DNA of 64,000 nucleotides from the NCBI RefSeq assembly GCF_914271545.1, contig NZ_CAJZAH010000001.1:434001-498000 (forward strand). Reading direction: 5' to 3'. The notes below the pieces were generated by a model, which had not been told where the DNA came from, did no database searches, and saw only the letters and a list, made by a program, of their open reading frames with translations. The DNA comes from Cupriavidus respiraculi (GTDB taxonomy: Bacteria; Pseudomonadota; Gammaproteobacteria; Burkholderiales; Burkholderiaceae). Both the position numbers and the translations under genes were made by a program. Shown in pieces: positions 26,315 through 34,378 of the stretch. Position 1 is the first letter of the stretch; the number at the start of each line of letters is the position of its first letter.

Positions 26315-26331
26315 ACTACGTATTACGTAGT
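26315..26331. promoter_or_regulatory. 17-bp palindrome ACTACGTA-T-TACGTAGT
   Basis: Perfect 8-bp arms with a single central base, 38 bp before the KfrA-like start codon. Position and symmetry suggest an operator for autorepression, as known for KfrA on plasmids. Confidence 0.6.
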
Positions 26332-26368
26332 AATATTTAACTCTGAATGTCCAAAAAGGTGCTCGACC

Positions 26369-27400
26369 ATGACGCCAGACGCTGTAGATCCCCTTCGCCT
26401 CGAAGCCGAGGTCGAGCAGTTGCGGCACCTTCACGCCGACACGCGCACGCTCTACCGCGAGGTGTGCGGGCTGCTGTTCTTTCGCTACGGCATCACGCCC
26501 ACCACCAACAAGCTCTATCAACTGGTGCGCAAGGGCAGCATGGGCACGCCGGCCCAGGCGCTGCAGCAGTTCTGGCAAGACCTGCGCGCCCGTTCGCGGG
26601 TCACGATTGACCATCCCGATCTCCCCGACAGCCTGAAGCAGGTGGCTGCCGACGCCGTCCAGACCATCTGGCGCGCCGCCGGCGAAGCCGTCTTGGCCGA
26701 ACTCGCCGCGACGCGCCAAGACATAGAGGCGCAGGAGCAAGTCGTCGCGGCCGAGCGGGATGCCGCGCAGATGGCTTTCGCCGACGCTCAAGCCGCGCTC
26801 ACCGCGCTCGAGCGCGAGCGCGAGGCGTTGCGGGCTGAATGCCGCCAGTTGCAGGAGCAGGTGGCGCAGGCGCGCGGCGCCGAAGCAGCCGCATCGACGC
26901 ACCGGGAGGCCTTGCAGAGCGAACTGCTGGCGGCGCGCGAGCAGGCGGGCGCCGCGCGCAGTGATTTCCTGGCGGAGCTGGAGCGCATGCGCGAGCAACT
27001 CGAAGCGATGGAGGCGCGCGGGGACGCTGCCGTGCGGCGTGCCCAACTGGAATTGGACCAGGAACGCACGGCGCGGCGCCAGAGTGACCGGGGACTCGAT
27101 GCGGCGCGGGTGGAGGTGGATCGCTTGCGCGACATGCAGCGGCAGGAAGCGGTGGCCGCGGCCGAAGCGCTGGGTAGTTGGCAAGCCCAGGCGCAGGCGG
27201 CGCAGGTACGTTGCGCGGCGCTGCAGGACGCGCAGGAGAGCGGACAGCAACAACTGGGTGCCGCCCAGGAGGCCTTGGCAGAAATGACCCGGCGGGCCGA
27301 GCGTGCCGAGACTGAACGGGACCTGTCGCGCGAGTTGCTGGGCAATTGGCGCGACGGCGCCAAGGTGCGATCCGGGGCACGGCGCAAGGCCGCCGCCTAA
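26369..27400 (+). CDS. KfrA-like DNA-binding coiled-coil protein (TnpT-like position)
   Basis: A 343-residue protein. Residues about 10-120 form a KfrA_N-type helical DNA-binding domain (REVCGLLFFRYGITPT, SMGTPAQALQQFWQDLR); residues about 120-330 are a long Ala/Glu/Gln/Arg-rich coiled coil; the tail is basic. KfrA of broad-host plasmids is an autorepressor that forms alpha-helical rods, and TnpT of Tn4651 is a coiled-coil helper of the recombinase. Two perfect palindromes lie upstream. The ATG at 26369 has AAGGTG eight bases before it. Divergence from a tyrosine recombinase favours the TnpT-like role over plasmid partition. Confidence 0.88.
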   Translation: MTPDAVDPLRLEAEVEQLRHLHADTRTLYREVCGLLFFRYGITPTTNKLYQLVRKGSMGTPAQALQQFWQDLRARSRVTIDHPDLPDSLKQVAADAVQTIWRAAGEAVLAELAATRQDIEAQEQVVAAERDAAQMAFADAQAALTALEREREALRAECRQLQEQVAQARGAEAAASTHREALQSELLAAREQAGAARSDFLAELERMREQLEAMEARGDAAVRRAQLELDQERTARRQSDRGLDAARVEVDRLRDMQRQEAVAAAEALGSWQAQAQAAQVRCAALQDAQESGQQQLGAAQEALAEMTRRAERAETERDLSRELLGNWRDGAKVRSGARRKAAA

Positions 27401-27420
27401 CCGCTTCGAGCCACCGCCCA

Positions 27421-27661
27421 TGCACGCGCCCCATGAGATTGCCCGCGCCGACGCCATTCGCTGGGTGCGTATCAAGATGGCGCAATCGGGCCTGACACTG
27501 GCCGATTTATTGGCGGCCGGCTGTTTCGCGCCCACAGCGGCACGGCCACGCTACCGCAAAATGCCGAGGGGCAAACCTGGGATGGGCGAGGGGAGCGTCC
27601 CGACTGGTTTCAGCGGGCCATCAACGCCGGACAGCAGCCGGAATTCTTTCAGATCGACTGA
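27421..27661 (+). pseudogene. H-NS-family nucleoid protein, frameshifted
   Basis: The first part reads MHAPHEIARADAIRWV and goes on to TLADLLAAGCFAPT, the usual lead-in of Burkholderiaceae H-NS-like proteins. The C-terminal DNA-binding part is in another frame: RYR then NAEGQTWDGRGERPDW, and then FQRAINAG up to a TGA at 27661. The frame break falls at the run AAAA (27558-27561); one extra A would restore a protein of about 80 residues. It is 20 bp after the KfrA-like gene. This may be a mutation, a sequencing error in a homopolymer, or ribosomal slippage. Confidence 0.75.
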
Positions 27662-27686
27662 GGAATCTGCGCCAAACGCCCCTGGC

Positions 27687-27950
27687 TCAATGACGCGGGG
27701 CGCGCTTGCGCGGGGGCGTCACGTCTGGCACGCGAAACAGTTCCGCGACCGGGACTTCCAGGGCGAGCGCCAGCCGTTCAATGACGTCGATCGACAAATT
27801 GCGGGCCGCCCTTTCGACGTGTGCCAGAAACGAACGGTCCATGTCCGCTTGCCAGGCCAGATCTTCCTGCGTCCATGCATAGGCCGCGCGCAGTCGCCGA
27901 ATATTCAGGGCGAGCAATTCACGAGCGGAGGGCTGATGGACACGGGACAT
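27687..27950 (-). CDS. XRE-family transcriptional regulator
   Basis: An 87-residue helix-turn-helix protein (LALNIRRLRAAYAWTQ, EDLAWQADMDRSFLAHVE, IDVIERLALALEVPVAELF). It is little more than the DNA-binding domain, with a basic C-terminal tail. It diverges from the cargo gene block that starts at 28281; the direct repeats at 27988 and 28089 lie between them and are candidate binding sites. Confidence 0.88.
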   Translation of the reverse strand: MSRVHQPSARELLALNIRRLRAAYAWTQEDLAWQADMDRSFLAHVERAARNLSIDVIERLALALEVPVAELFRVPDVTPPRKRAPRH

Positions 27951-27987
27951 GCGTCCATATTGCGGACCGTTCCCTTATCTGTCAGTG

Positions 27988-28104
27988 GTCGTTGAGTCAC
28001 AATATTTTCCTGCTATATAAGCTCGCCGTTTCCATGAAAGACAAGGCTTTCCGAACATATTCTTGCGTCAAGGTCTTCTCATTCTGTAGTCGTTGAGACA
28101 CAAT
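27988..28104. repeat. Direct repeat GTCGTTGAG(T/A)CACAAT
   Basis: Two copies, 27988-28003 and 28089-28104, identical at 15 of 16 positions and 101 bp apart. The left copy overlaps a possible plus-strand promoter: TTGAGT (27992-27997), 16 bp, TATATA (28014-28019). Both lie in the gap between the XRE gene and the HAD gene and may be operators. Confidence 0.5.
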
Positions 28105-28280
28105 GCCGCCTTTGCAGCGGCCCTTAACCAAGGGCTTCGCGCGGCGTCACACTGCTGCGCACACCGATCGCCGCCCCGCGCGCATAGCACCGAGAGGGCC
28201 TGCCGCCGAACGGCGGATCTGGGGCGGCAGGCACGAGCGGCTACGCATTGCCCTGCGTCAGCGCAACGACACGATGCACG

Positions 28281-28811
28281 ATGATTTTGTTTCTGGACTA
28301 CGACGGTGTTCTGCACCCCGATGCGGCCTATCTGGTCAATGGCCGGCCTCAATTGCGTGCGGCAGGCTCGCTGTTCATGTGGGCGCCGATTCTCGTGGAA
28401 GCTCTCGCCCCCTATCCCCAGGTCCAGATTGTTCTCTCCACGTCGTGGGTGCGCGTGCTCAAGAGCTTCAGCCGAACCCAAGCCTATCTGCCCGCTGCGT
28501 TGCAGGCGCGCGTGATCGGCGCTACTTGGCATTCGGCCATGGCGCGACACCATGAGGGTGCGCACCGCATCGACGCGAGCTGGTTCAGCGAACTCACGCG
28601 GTATGCCCAGATCGCGCGATACGTTGCGCGATCTGGGCTGCGGGCCGAACATTGGCTGGCCATCGACGACGACAGCGAGGGCTGGCCCGTCGCGCTGCGC
28701 GACCACTTGGTCGAGACGGATGGGGCGCTGGGGCTTGCGAGCGCGTCGACACGGTGCGACCTGACCCAGCGACTGCAGGGGATGGCCGCAAGCACGCTCA
28801 GCGGGAAGTGA
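28281..28811 (+). CDS. HAD-domain protein (HAD_SAK-like)
   Basis: A 176-residue protein starting MILFLDYDGVLHPD, the DxDGxxH form of HAD motif I, with STSWV (motif II) and a late IDDDSEGW (motif IV Asp pair). It matches the small HAD domain that Pfam associates with 'Swiss Army Knife' RNA-repair proteins; standalone copies are common on mobile DNA. The activity may be phosphatase-like and is unproven. The ATG at 28281 has weak ribosome-site support. Five bases separate it from the next gene, so they form an operon. Confidence 0.8.
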   Translation: MILFLDYDGVLHPDAAYLVNGRPQLRAAGSLFMWAPILVEALAPYPQVQIVLSTSWVRVLKSFSRTQAYLPAALQARVIGATWHSAMARHHEGAHRIDASWFSELTRYAQIARYVARSGLRAEHWLAIDDDSEGWPVALRDHLVETDGALGLASASTRCDLTQRLQGMAASTLSGK

Positions 28812-28816
28812 ACACC

Positions 28817-29140
28817 ATGCTACGCGTGACCGTGGAACTCATTCCAGACGGACAGGAAGACTGCCGCCGAACACTTGGGCAGCTTGAGATCGAGAACATC
28901 GCGGGCGATTCGCTGGTGACCGGTGCCTACCGAATCGTCATGGACGAGTTCGATGCGCGGGGCCCGGGGCCGCGCACAACGTTCCGGACCATCGCATCGC
29001 TAGACAATGTGGAACGGGACCTCGTTCGCCCAATGCAATTGGTCGGCATGGCGCTTAGCGTCGTGGCACCGGTTAAGCGCACGATGCATCGTTCGGAGGA
29101 CGTGCCGCAGGGCACCGTGCTATCGCGCGAGTCGATCTAA
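28817..29140 (+). CDS. Hypothetical protein, 107 residues
   Basis: No domain was recognised. The protein starts MLRVTVELIPDGQE and reads as a beta-rich small fold (alternating hydrophobic residues in LEIENIAGDSLVTGAYRIVM). Similar small proteins are often found on phage- or island-type DNA. It is tightly linked to the HAD gene upstream (5 bp) and lies 29 bp before the next gene. A role is not assigned. Confidence 0.65.
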   Translation: MLRVTVELIPDGQEDCRRTLGQLEIENIAGDSLVTGAYRIVMDEFDARGPGPRTTFRTIASLDNVERDLVRPMQLVGMALSVVAPVKRTMHRSEDVPQGTVLSRESI

Positions 29141-29169
29141 GACGGTTTCGAGTTGCTGGGAGGGGTACC

Positions 29170-29805
29170 ATGGCTGAAAAATTTGTATTCCGAGACCTGG
29201 CGTTTCGCGCGGGTGCACACCTATGGTCCAACCCCAAACTGCGCGGCACCCCGGCGGAAATCCCTATCATCCTCGCGCGTCCGACCCTGTTTGATGTGGT
29301 CCAACTCGCCCAACGCTACCCGCTGGAAACGTTGTACCGGGCGAATCGCCGGCTCCGGGCGACCCGGGAGATTTCCGAGCGCCAGTTTCTTCGCACGCAG
29401 GAGATTCTGCGCAACATCCAACGCGCAAAGAATGATGGTGCGCTCAGTTGCGAAGATTGCGTGACGGCGGTGACCGTAGGTTACGAAGATCCTCCGAGGG
29501 AGGAACGAACGTCGACACCAGCGCAACGACACTGCGCATTGGCGAATTGGTTGCCGGGCGGACTGCAAACCATCAAATCTGAACCCGAAGAATACATCCG
29601 CCTTGACGACGTGCCGTCGGAGTTCACGGTGCCTCTCCGTCGATGGCTACGGTGGCAACTCGATTGCGCGCCGGGCCAGTCGTCGGGGTGGCTGATCGAT
29701 ACGCCTGACGGCCAGGGTCTCTCACACGGCGGATGGTGCGCTTTCCTGTCCTGGCTAACCGACGCCTTGCTTTGTCGATTAGATCAAATCGAAGTTGGTA
29801 TGTGA
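29170..29805 (+). CDS. Hypothetical protein, 211 residues
   Basis: Not recognised. The N-terminal half is Arg-rich with a helical stretch (YRANRRLRATREISE); the middle has ALSCEDC, a Cys pair that might bind metal; the C-terminal part is Trp-rich (RRWLRWQLDC, GGWCAFLSWLTDALL). GGGAGGGG lies just before the ATG. It belongs to the cargo block with the HAD gene and ends 47 bp before the next gene. Confidence 0.6.
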   Translation: MAEKFVFRDLAFRAGAHLWSNPKLRGTPAEIPIILARPTLFDVVQLAQRYPLETLYRANRRLRATREISERQFLRTQEILRNIQRAKNDGALSCEDCVTAVTVGYEDPPREERTSTPAQRHCALANWLPGGLQTIKSEPEEYIRLDDVPSEFTVPLRRWLRWQLDCAPGQSSGWLIDTPDGQGLSHGGWCAFLSWLTDALLCRLDQIEVGM

Positions 29806-29852
29806 CGAGCATCGCTCCGCCGCCGCTTCGACAACTTTCATGTAGCCGTCCG

Positions 29853-30584
29853 ATGCAAAACTCTCTCGTTGTTCTTTCCCTTCCGGGCGCGTGGGTCTCC
29901 CGTGCCGAATTTCTATCCGCGCTAAGTTCTCAAGCGCCAAAGTATCGTCTTGTTGACGGCATGCTCACGGATTTGCACACGGGGGAGAGCGTCCTCATCG
30001 AGTTTCGGAAAGGACGTCGTAGGAATACCGTGCTGGATTTTTGGTGTTTTGGTCTGCACTGGCACGACACCAGCGAGATGCGTGCAGTGAGGCAGCACGC
30101 GTCGTGCGTCATTATCAAGGGCGCGGGGGGCAGTTTGCATCGGATGATGCATCTGATGGCTGCGGCAAGCGCTGTGGTTCAAGCTGGGGCGCTGGGTGTG
30201 CTCGTCGAGCACGTCGGCATTGCCCATACGCCGCAAAAATGGCTGGACTTCGCGAGCGAGGGCGTCGATGGGATTCTTCGGGCGTTTGTCGTGACGGTCG
30301 ATGGGGCCGGCAGCGGTGCCTATAGTTGCGGTATGCATAATTTTGGGATGAAGGAAGTCAGTGCCCCGGCCGAAATCCCAAACTGTGCGAATGTTGTCGG
30401 AATCATTACCCGGCATTTGTTGGTGAAGGGCGCGAGCATTGCCCGCGGACAAACTATCGCCATCGGCGGGAAGGCAGACCGGTATCAATTTTGGGATGTG
30501 CGATCTGCGGTGGCTCCCGATGGGGCCGTATTCGACCACCAAATTGGCACGTGGAAGCTGCTGCGTGCCGAGGCCATCCATTAG
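29853..30584 (+). CDS. Hypothetical protein, 243 residues
   Basis: No certain family. The segment MMHLMAAASAVVQAGALGVLVEH followed by GIAHTPQKW loosely recalls DUF4261-type proteins. No signal peptide or membrane span is evident. The ATG at 29853 was preferred because the upstream open region overlaps the preceding gene. It is the last gene of the cargo block; the 258 bp after it to the minus-strand NmrA-like gene hold nothing recognisable. Confidence 0.6.
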   Translation: MQNSLVVLSLPGAWVSRAEFLSALSSQAPKYRLVDGMLTDLHTGESVLIEFRKGRRRNTVLDFWCFGLHWHDTSEMRAVRQHASCVIIKGAGGSLHRMMHLMAAASAVVQAGALGVLVEHVGIAHTPQKWLDFASEGVDGILRAFVVTVDGAGSGAYSCGMHNFGMKEVSAPAEIPNCANVVGIITRHLLVKGASIARGQTIAIGGKADRYQFWDVRSAVAPDGAVFDHQIGTWKLLRAEAIH

Positions 30585-30842
30585 AGTTCGAGGCAGCGCT
30601 GTGGACTGACGAGAACGGCCGTAGGAGGCGCCCTTCACCGACGTCAAATGCCGCCGTCCCGTACGACACTCTTGGTCGCTCATCATTCATGCGCCGAGAG
30701 TCCAGTTCGTGACTGAAAGGCGGTGCAACTCCCAACAGTCCCGGAAATCGATGTGTTTTACCGCTTTGTAAGCAGGACGGAAAATCAGCGTTCATGAACA
30801 CTGGGCCGGGCAGTTAAGCGCTTAGCGGTCTCCTCCCCGAAG

Positions 30843-31481
30843 TCATTGTCGGGTGCTGATTCCGGGAGCCCGGCGAACGAAATCGTGGTTCGCAATTTGA
30901 TCAAACATGAATTTGGCCAAGTCTTCACGGGCGACCGTCAGCGAATGCTTGGCGTGACCATACAAGCCGACGTTGAGTTGCTCCGCGGCGTGGCGATTCT
31001 TCAATACAGCCGCTCGAACCATTGTCCAATCAAGCGACGAGATACGGATCGCTCTTGCAAGTCCGATCATATCTTCGTAAGCACTTGGCATCGCGAACTT
31101 GATGATTGCGGCAGGCAGCCAGATCTTGAGGTCGAAATCATCGCCAGGATCAGCGGCTGTCCCGGTCGAGACCGCGATGAACCGCTTCACCTGCTCGCGT
31201 TCCATCGCTGAGATGATTGCCCGGGTCGCCGTAGTGATTGGCATACCTTTCGGGTGTGGCTGCCTGGCAGGGCCCAGCGCCGAAAGCACCGCATCTGATC
31301 CACGGATTGCGTCTCGCAACAAGTCAATATCGGTAAACTCGCCTCGGACAATCTGCACATTGGCGTTCTCAAACTTACTGCTGGAACGTGCAAAGACGGT
31401 GAGTTCGAAGCCGCGCTGCAGGCCCTCGTTTACAAGGGATGGCCCGGTTTTCCCGGTCGCTCCGAAAAGGGTAACTTTCAT
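30843..31481 (-). CDS. NAD(P)-binding NmrA-like oxidoreductase
   Basis: A 212-residue atypical short-chain dehydrogenase starting with the Rossmann motif VTLFGATGKTGPSLV (GxxGxxG). It lacks a clear YxxxK pair, as in NmrA/HSCARG-like and flavin-reductase-like proteins that bind NADP without classic SDR catalysis. GAGAGAG precedes its ATG. It is third in the DoxX-SDR-NmrA series, 98 bp after the SDR gene. Redox sensing or quinone/flavin reduction is possible. Confidence 0.85.
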   Translation of the reverse strand: MKVTLFGATGKTGPSLVNEGLQRGFELTVFARSSSKFENANVQIVRGEFTDIDLLRDAIRGSDAVLSALGPARQPHPKGMPITTATRAIISAMEREQVKRFIAVSTGTAADPGDDFDLKIWLPAAIIKFAMPSAYEDMIGLARAIRISSLDWTMVRAAVLKNRHAAEQLNVGLYGHAKHSLTVAREDLAKFMFDQIANHDFVRRAPGISTRQ

Positions 31482-31579
31482 CTCTCTCTCAATTGCCGCT
31501 TCACAGCCTCAGGTGCTAGTGGCCCGATCAAATTTGATAGCATTGCATACGTGTTCGAACCACGGACAGTTGCTCCGAG

Positions 31580-32323
31580 CTATCGAGCGCTGTCGATGAT
31601 CGAGCCGCCGTCGGGGGTAAGGCTGTATCCGGTCAAAAACTGGGCATCCTTACTCGCCAAGAACAGGACGACAGGCGCAATATCGTCTTCCGGCGAACCA
31701 TAGCGGCCGAGCGGGTTGGTCGGCGGAGGGACGTTGGTTTCCGGACCCCATGTCTCGGCCACCGGCAGTACATTATTCACCGTGATCTTGTCGGGGCCCC
31801 ACTCACGGGCAGCGGTGCGGGTGAGAGCGCGCACTGCCTCTTTGGCCATGTTGTACGGACCATATCCCACCAAGCCCAGGACACCAGCCATTGAGCCGAA
31901 GTTGATGACACGTCCTTCACCGCTCGCCTTGAGGTAGGGGTACGCCGCCTGCATCGTCCGCAGATACGCAATCGGTCCCATCTCGAAATTGCGCTGCAAC
32001 TGTTCCGTCGACAGATCGGTAATGGAAGAGAACGGCGCGGATGAGTCGAAGGCATTGTTGACGAGGATGTCGATCCCGCCATAGGTAGCGACGACTTTAT
32101 CCACCGCTGCCTTAATCTCGCCGGCATTGGCGATGTCGCAAAGCGCGCCGATTGCCGTTCCGCCATCAGCGCGAATGTCGGCAACGACCGCATCCACATT
32201 GGCCAGGGTGCGCGAAAGAACGGCCACTTTGGCGCCTTCTGCGGCAAACAGTTTTGCGGTGGCGCGGCCGATGCCGCGGCCGGCACCAGTGATGATCGCG
32301 ACTTTTCCGTTGAGTCGAGCCAT
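31580..32323 (-). CDS. Short-chain dehydrogenase/reductase
   Basis: A 247-residue classical SDR. The cofactor motif TGAGRGIG is at residues 12-19, the NNAF (NNAG-type) motif follows, and the catalytic YGPYNMAK (Tyr/Lys) and a serine in NFGSMAG are present. The late TGYSLTPDGG segment is typical. GGAGATCAACC precedes the ATG. It lies just after the DoxX gene and probably reduces a carbonyl compound with NAD(P)H. Confidence 0.92.
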   Translation of the reverse strand: MARLNGKVAIITGAGRGIGRATAKLFAAEGAKVAVLSRTLANVDAVVADIRADGGTAIGALCDIANAGEIKAAVDKVVATYGGIDILVNNAFDSSAPFSSITDLSTEQLQRNFEMGPIAYLRTMQAAYPYLKASGEGRVINFGSMAGVLGLVGYGPYNMAKEAVRALTRTAAREWGPDKITVNNVLPVAETWGPETNVPPPTNPLGRYGSPEDDIAPVVLFLASKDAQFLTGYSLTPDGGSIIDSAR

Positions 32324-32335
32324 GGTTGATCTCCG

Positions 32336-32740
32336 TTAGTTGAGGGATGTTTGGCGCTCCGCAAATGGAGCGTAGGGGGACGGGGTCTCGCGAGCGATGT
32401 TCTGTGTTGCGAACGACGAAACGAGCAGCACAACGCCGACTACCGCAGGCAGCGCACCTCTCAGTTCACGGACGCCAAGGTGAGCCAAACCAGACAGCAG
32501 CAGGTGATAAAACATGCCGGCGTAGGCCAGGTCGCTTAGCGGCGCGCTGACGCGCGCCAAAATGGCGGCCACGCCCAGGAGCTTTACCGCAGTGAGAAAC
32601 GGTACGAGATAGCCGGGATAGCCAAGGTCTGTAAGTGCCTGGACAACCCAAGCCCGTTTGGCTAAATACATCGTCGCGGAAGCGAGATAGAGCAAGGAGA
32701 GCAGCGCCGTGCTGATCCAGTACACGTAACTTTGAGTCAT
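32336..32740 (-). CDS. DoxX-family membrane protein
   Basis: A 134-residue protein with four transmembrane helices (ISTALLSLLYLASATMYL, FLTAVKLLGVAAILA, MFYHLLLSGLAHLG, ALPAVVGVVLLVSSFA), matching the DoxX/DUF417-like fold. DoxX proteins are often next to redox enzymes and are controlled by HxlR- or MarR-type regulators. It is the first gene of the minus-strand trio and diverges from the HxlR gene. Confidence 0.85.
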   Translation of the reverse strand: MTQSYVYWISTALLSLLYLASATMYLAKRAWVVQALTDLGYPGYLVPFLTAVKLLGVAAILARVSAPLSDLAYAGMFYHLLLSGLAHLGVRELRGALPAVVGVVLLVSSFATQNIARETPSPYAPFAERQTSLN

Positions 32741-32833
32741 GAGGTTTCCTAAAGCTGGGGGATTGCATCGACACGCAACAGAATGTCGTCTAAGCTAAAA
32801 GTCAGCAAGTAGGATGAAAAACTGGTGGTTAGT

Positions 32834-33214
32834 ATGGAAAAGAAGACTAATGGCGGCGATGAGATCAACATGCACGAGGAAATGCGCCGGGCATTTGCGC
32901 TACTGTCGGGAAAGTGGAAGCTGGAAATCATGTGGCTGCTCAACCAGCGGATCTATCGCTTTGGGGAACTGCGCAAGGCCATACCGGGGATCACTCAGCA
33001 CATGTTGACGGCACAGCTTCGTGAATTGGAGGCGGATGGCCTAATATCGCGCACGGTGTTTGCTGAGGTGCCGCCGCGCGTCGAGTACGAGATCACGGCA
33101 AAGGCGCGCGGCTTGGGGGCCACGATGGAGGCGCTGACAGCGTGGTGGAATGAGTATGGGAGAAGTGTGCCGGCGAAGCCGACGTCGCGCGGGCGCAGGG
33201 CAAAGGGGAGTTAG
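32834..33214 (+). CDS. HxlR-family transcriptional regulator
   Basis: A 126-residue winged-helix protein with the HxlR hallmark ALLSGKWKLEIMWLL, RFGELRKAIPGITQHML and TAQLRELEADGLISR. It lacks the conserved N-terminal cysteine used for redox or aldehyde sensing in HypR/YodB-type members. The tail is basic. It diverges from the DoxX-SDR-NmrA trio and is probably its repressor. A GTG three codons upstream is an alternative start. Confidence 0.9.
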   Translation: MEKKTNGGDEINMHEEMRRAFALLSGKWKLEIMWLLNQRIYRFGELRKAIPGITQHMLTAQLRELEADGLISRTVFAEVPPRVEYEITAKARGLGATMEALTAWWNEYGRSVPAKPTSRGRRAKGS

Positions 33215-33475
33215 CGCATCCGGCATGAGACTGCGTTTGCCCCGGCACCGGTTCGCATCACGCTCGCCAAGCGCAGGGGTGAGCATCGTCAACCCGCTAG
33301 TGAGGGAGAGTCTTAACGTGCCAGGAATTACACAAACTCCCGTCAACGGCGACCTGGAGTTCTCGTGCTTCGCATTGCGCGCCCCCATACGCCGGCACAA
33401 CATGCAGTCAGAGGGCTATACCGCTGCTTGCCGTTGACCATCCCCAGCGACGAGCGGCTCAGAGCCGCAGCGGGC

Positions 33476-34315
33476 TCAATGAAAGCCGTAATCGATCAGT
33501 TGCCTGCCCGCGACGAAGCGCCCATCGTTGGAGGGTGCGCCGAGAACCACAGCGAAAACACGTCGCATCGCTTTGCCCTTGGCCACCGAGCGCTTTGCCG
33601 TGACCGCCAGGCAATAGCCTGCCTTGGCAGTATGGCCCGTCTTCAGGCCATCGATAGTTGGATCGTCCAGCAGCCGATTCTTGTTGTGTCTGGTGAAGCT
33701 GCCATAGCTGAAATCCCGCTGAGCGGAGAAGGCCAGGTAGACCGGAAAATCCTCCGTCAAGCGCACCGACAGGTGGGCAATGTCTCGGGCAGTCGAGTAG
33801 TGGTTTGGCGTGGTAATGCCGGAAGGGGTGGCGAAGTGACTGGCACTCAGCCCTAGACGATTGGCGTAATCGTTCATTTTCCCTAGAAATGCGTCCTCCG
33901 ACCCGGCGACCGTACGGGCCAGGACCATTGCCGCATCGTTTGCTGAGACAACAATGAGACCCGTCAGTAGGTCCTGAATGCTGATGATCTGGCCGGCCTG
34001 GAGGCGCATGGTTGCCTCGTCGCCGCCCACATGAGCAAGGTCGCTGGCCTCCACACGCACCAACTGTTCCCACTTGATCGTGCTCGCCTTCAGGGCGTCA
34101 AGCACGACGTAGGCTGTCATCATTTTAGTTAGCGACGCGGGCTGTAGACGCTCGTCAGCATTCTTCTCGAGCATGACGCGATGCGAGCCGCTGTCGAGCA
34201 AAATGTAAGAGCGTGCTGCAATCTGTGGAGCCTGCGCGGCCGTTGCGGGGAGGGGGAGGGCGCCGAAAGCAAATGCCGAGGCGGCAAGAAAACGAGTGAA
34301 GCGCAAAAAAGGCAT
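33476..34315 (-). CDS. D-alanyl-D-alanine carboxypeptidase domain, truncated
   Basis: A 279-residue S11-family peptidase with signal peptide (FLAASAFAFGALPLPATA). The motifs SLTK (Ser about 61), SAN and KTG (LKTGHT) are intact, so it could be catalytically active. It stops at RQLIDYGFH, exactly where PBP5/DacA proteins (about 380 residues) continue into their C-terminal beta domain and membrane anchor; those are missing. It may be a domain-I-only enzyme or a truncated gene. A fragment of a related gene lies at 44142-44215. Confidence 0.85.
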   Translation of the reverse strand: MPFLRFTRFLAASAFAFGALPLPATAAQAPQIAARSYILLDSGSHRVMLEKNADERLQPASLTKMMTAYVVLDALKASTIKWEQLVRVEASDLAHVGGDEATMRLQAGQIISIQDLLTGLIVVSANDAAMVLARTVAGSEDAFLGKMNDYANRLGLSASHFATPSGITTPNHYSTARDIAHLSVRLTEDFPVYLAFSAQRDFSYGSFTRHNKNRLLDDPTIDGLKTGHTAKAGYCLAVTAKRSVAKGKAMRRVFAVVLGAPSNDGRFVAGRQLIDYGFH

Positions 34316-34378
34316 CAATGAACTGTCGTGCGTGGGCCGAGGCGTGAGGCCGCCTCGAGGAGAGCATTGTGTAGGTGA

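Noticed and set aside
26369-27400. KfrA-like gene as evidence that the window is plasmid DNA
   Set aside because: No replication or ParA/ParB genes nearby; pairing with a divergent recombinase fits a transposon-type module better.
26309-27535. Minus-strand frame of about 400 codons opposite the KfrA-like gene
   Set aside because: Antisense to a coiled-coil gene; Leu/His/Arg-rich without motifs. The plus-strand protein has a recognised DNA-binding domain and ribosome site.
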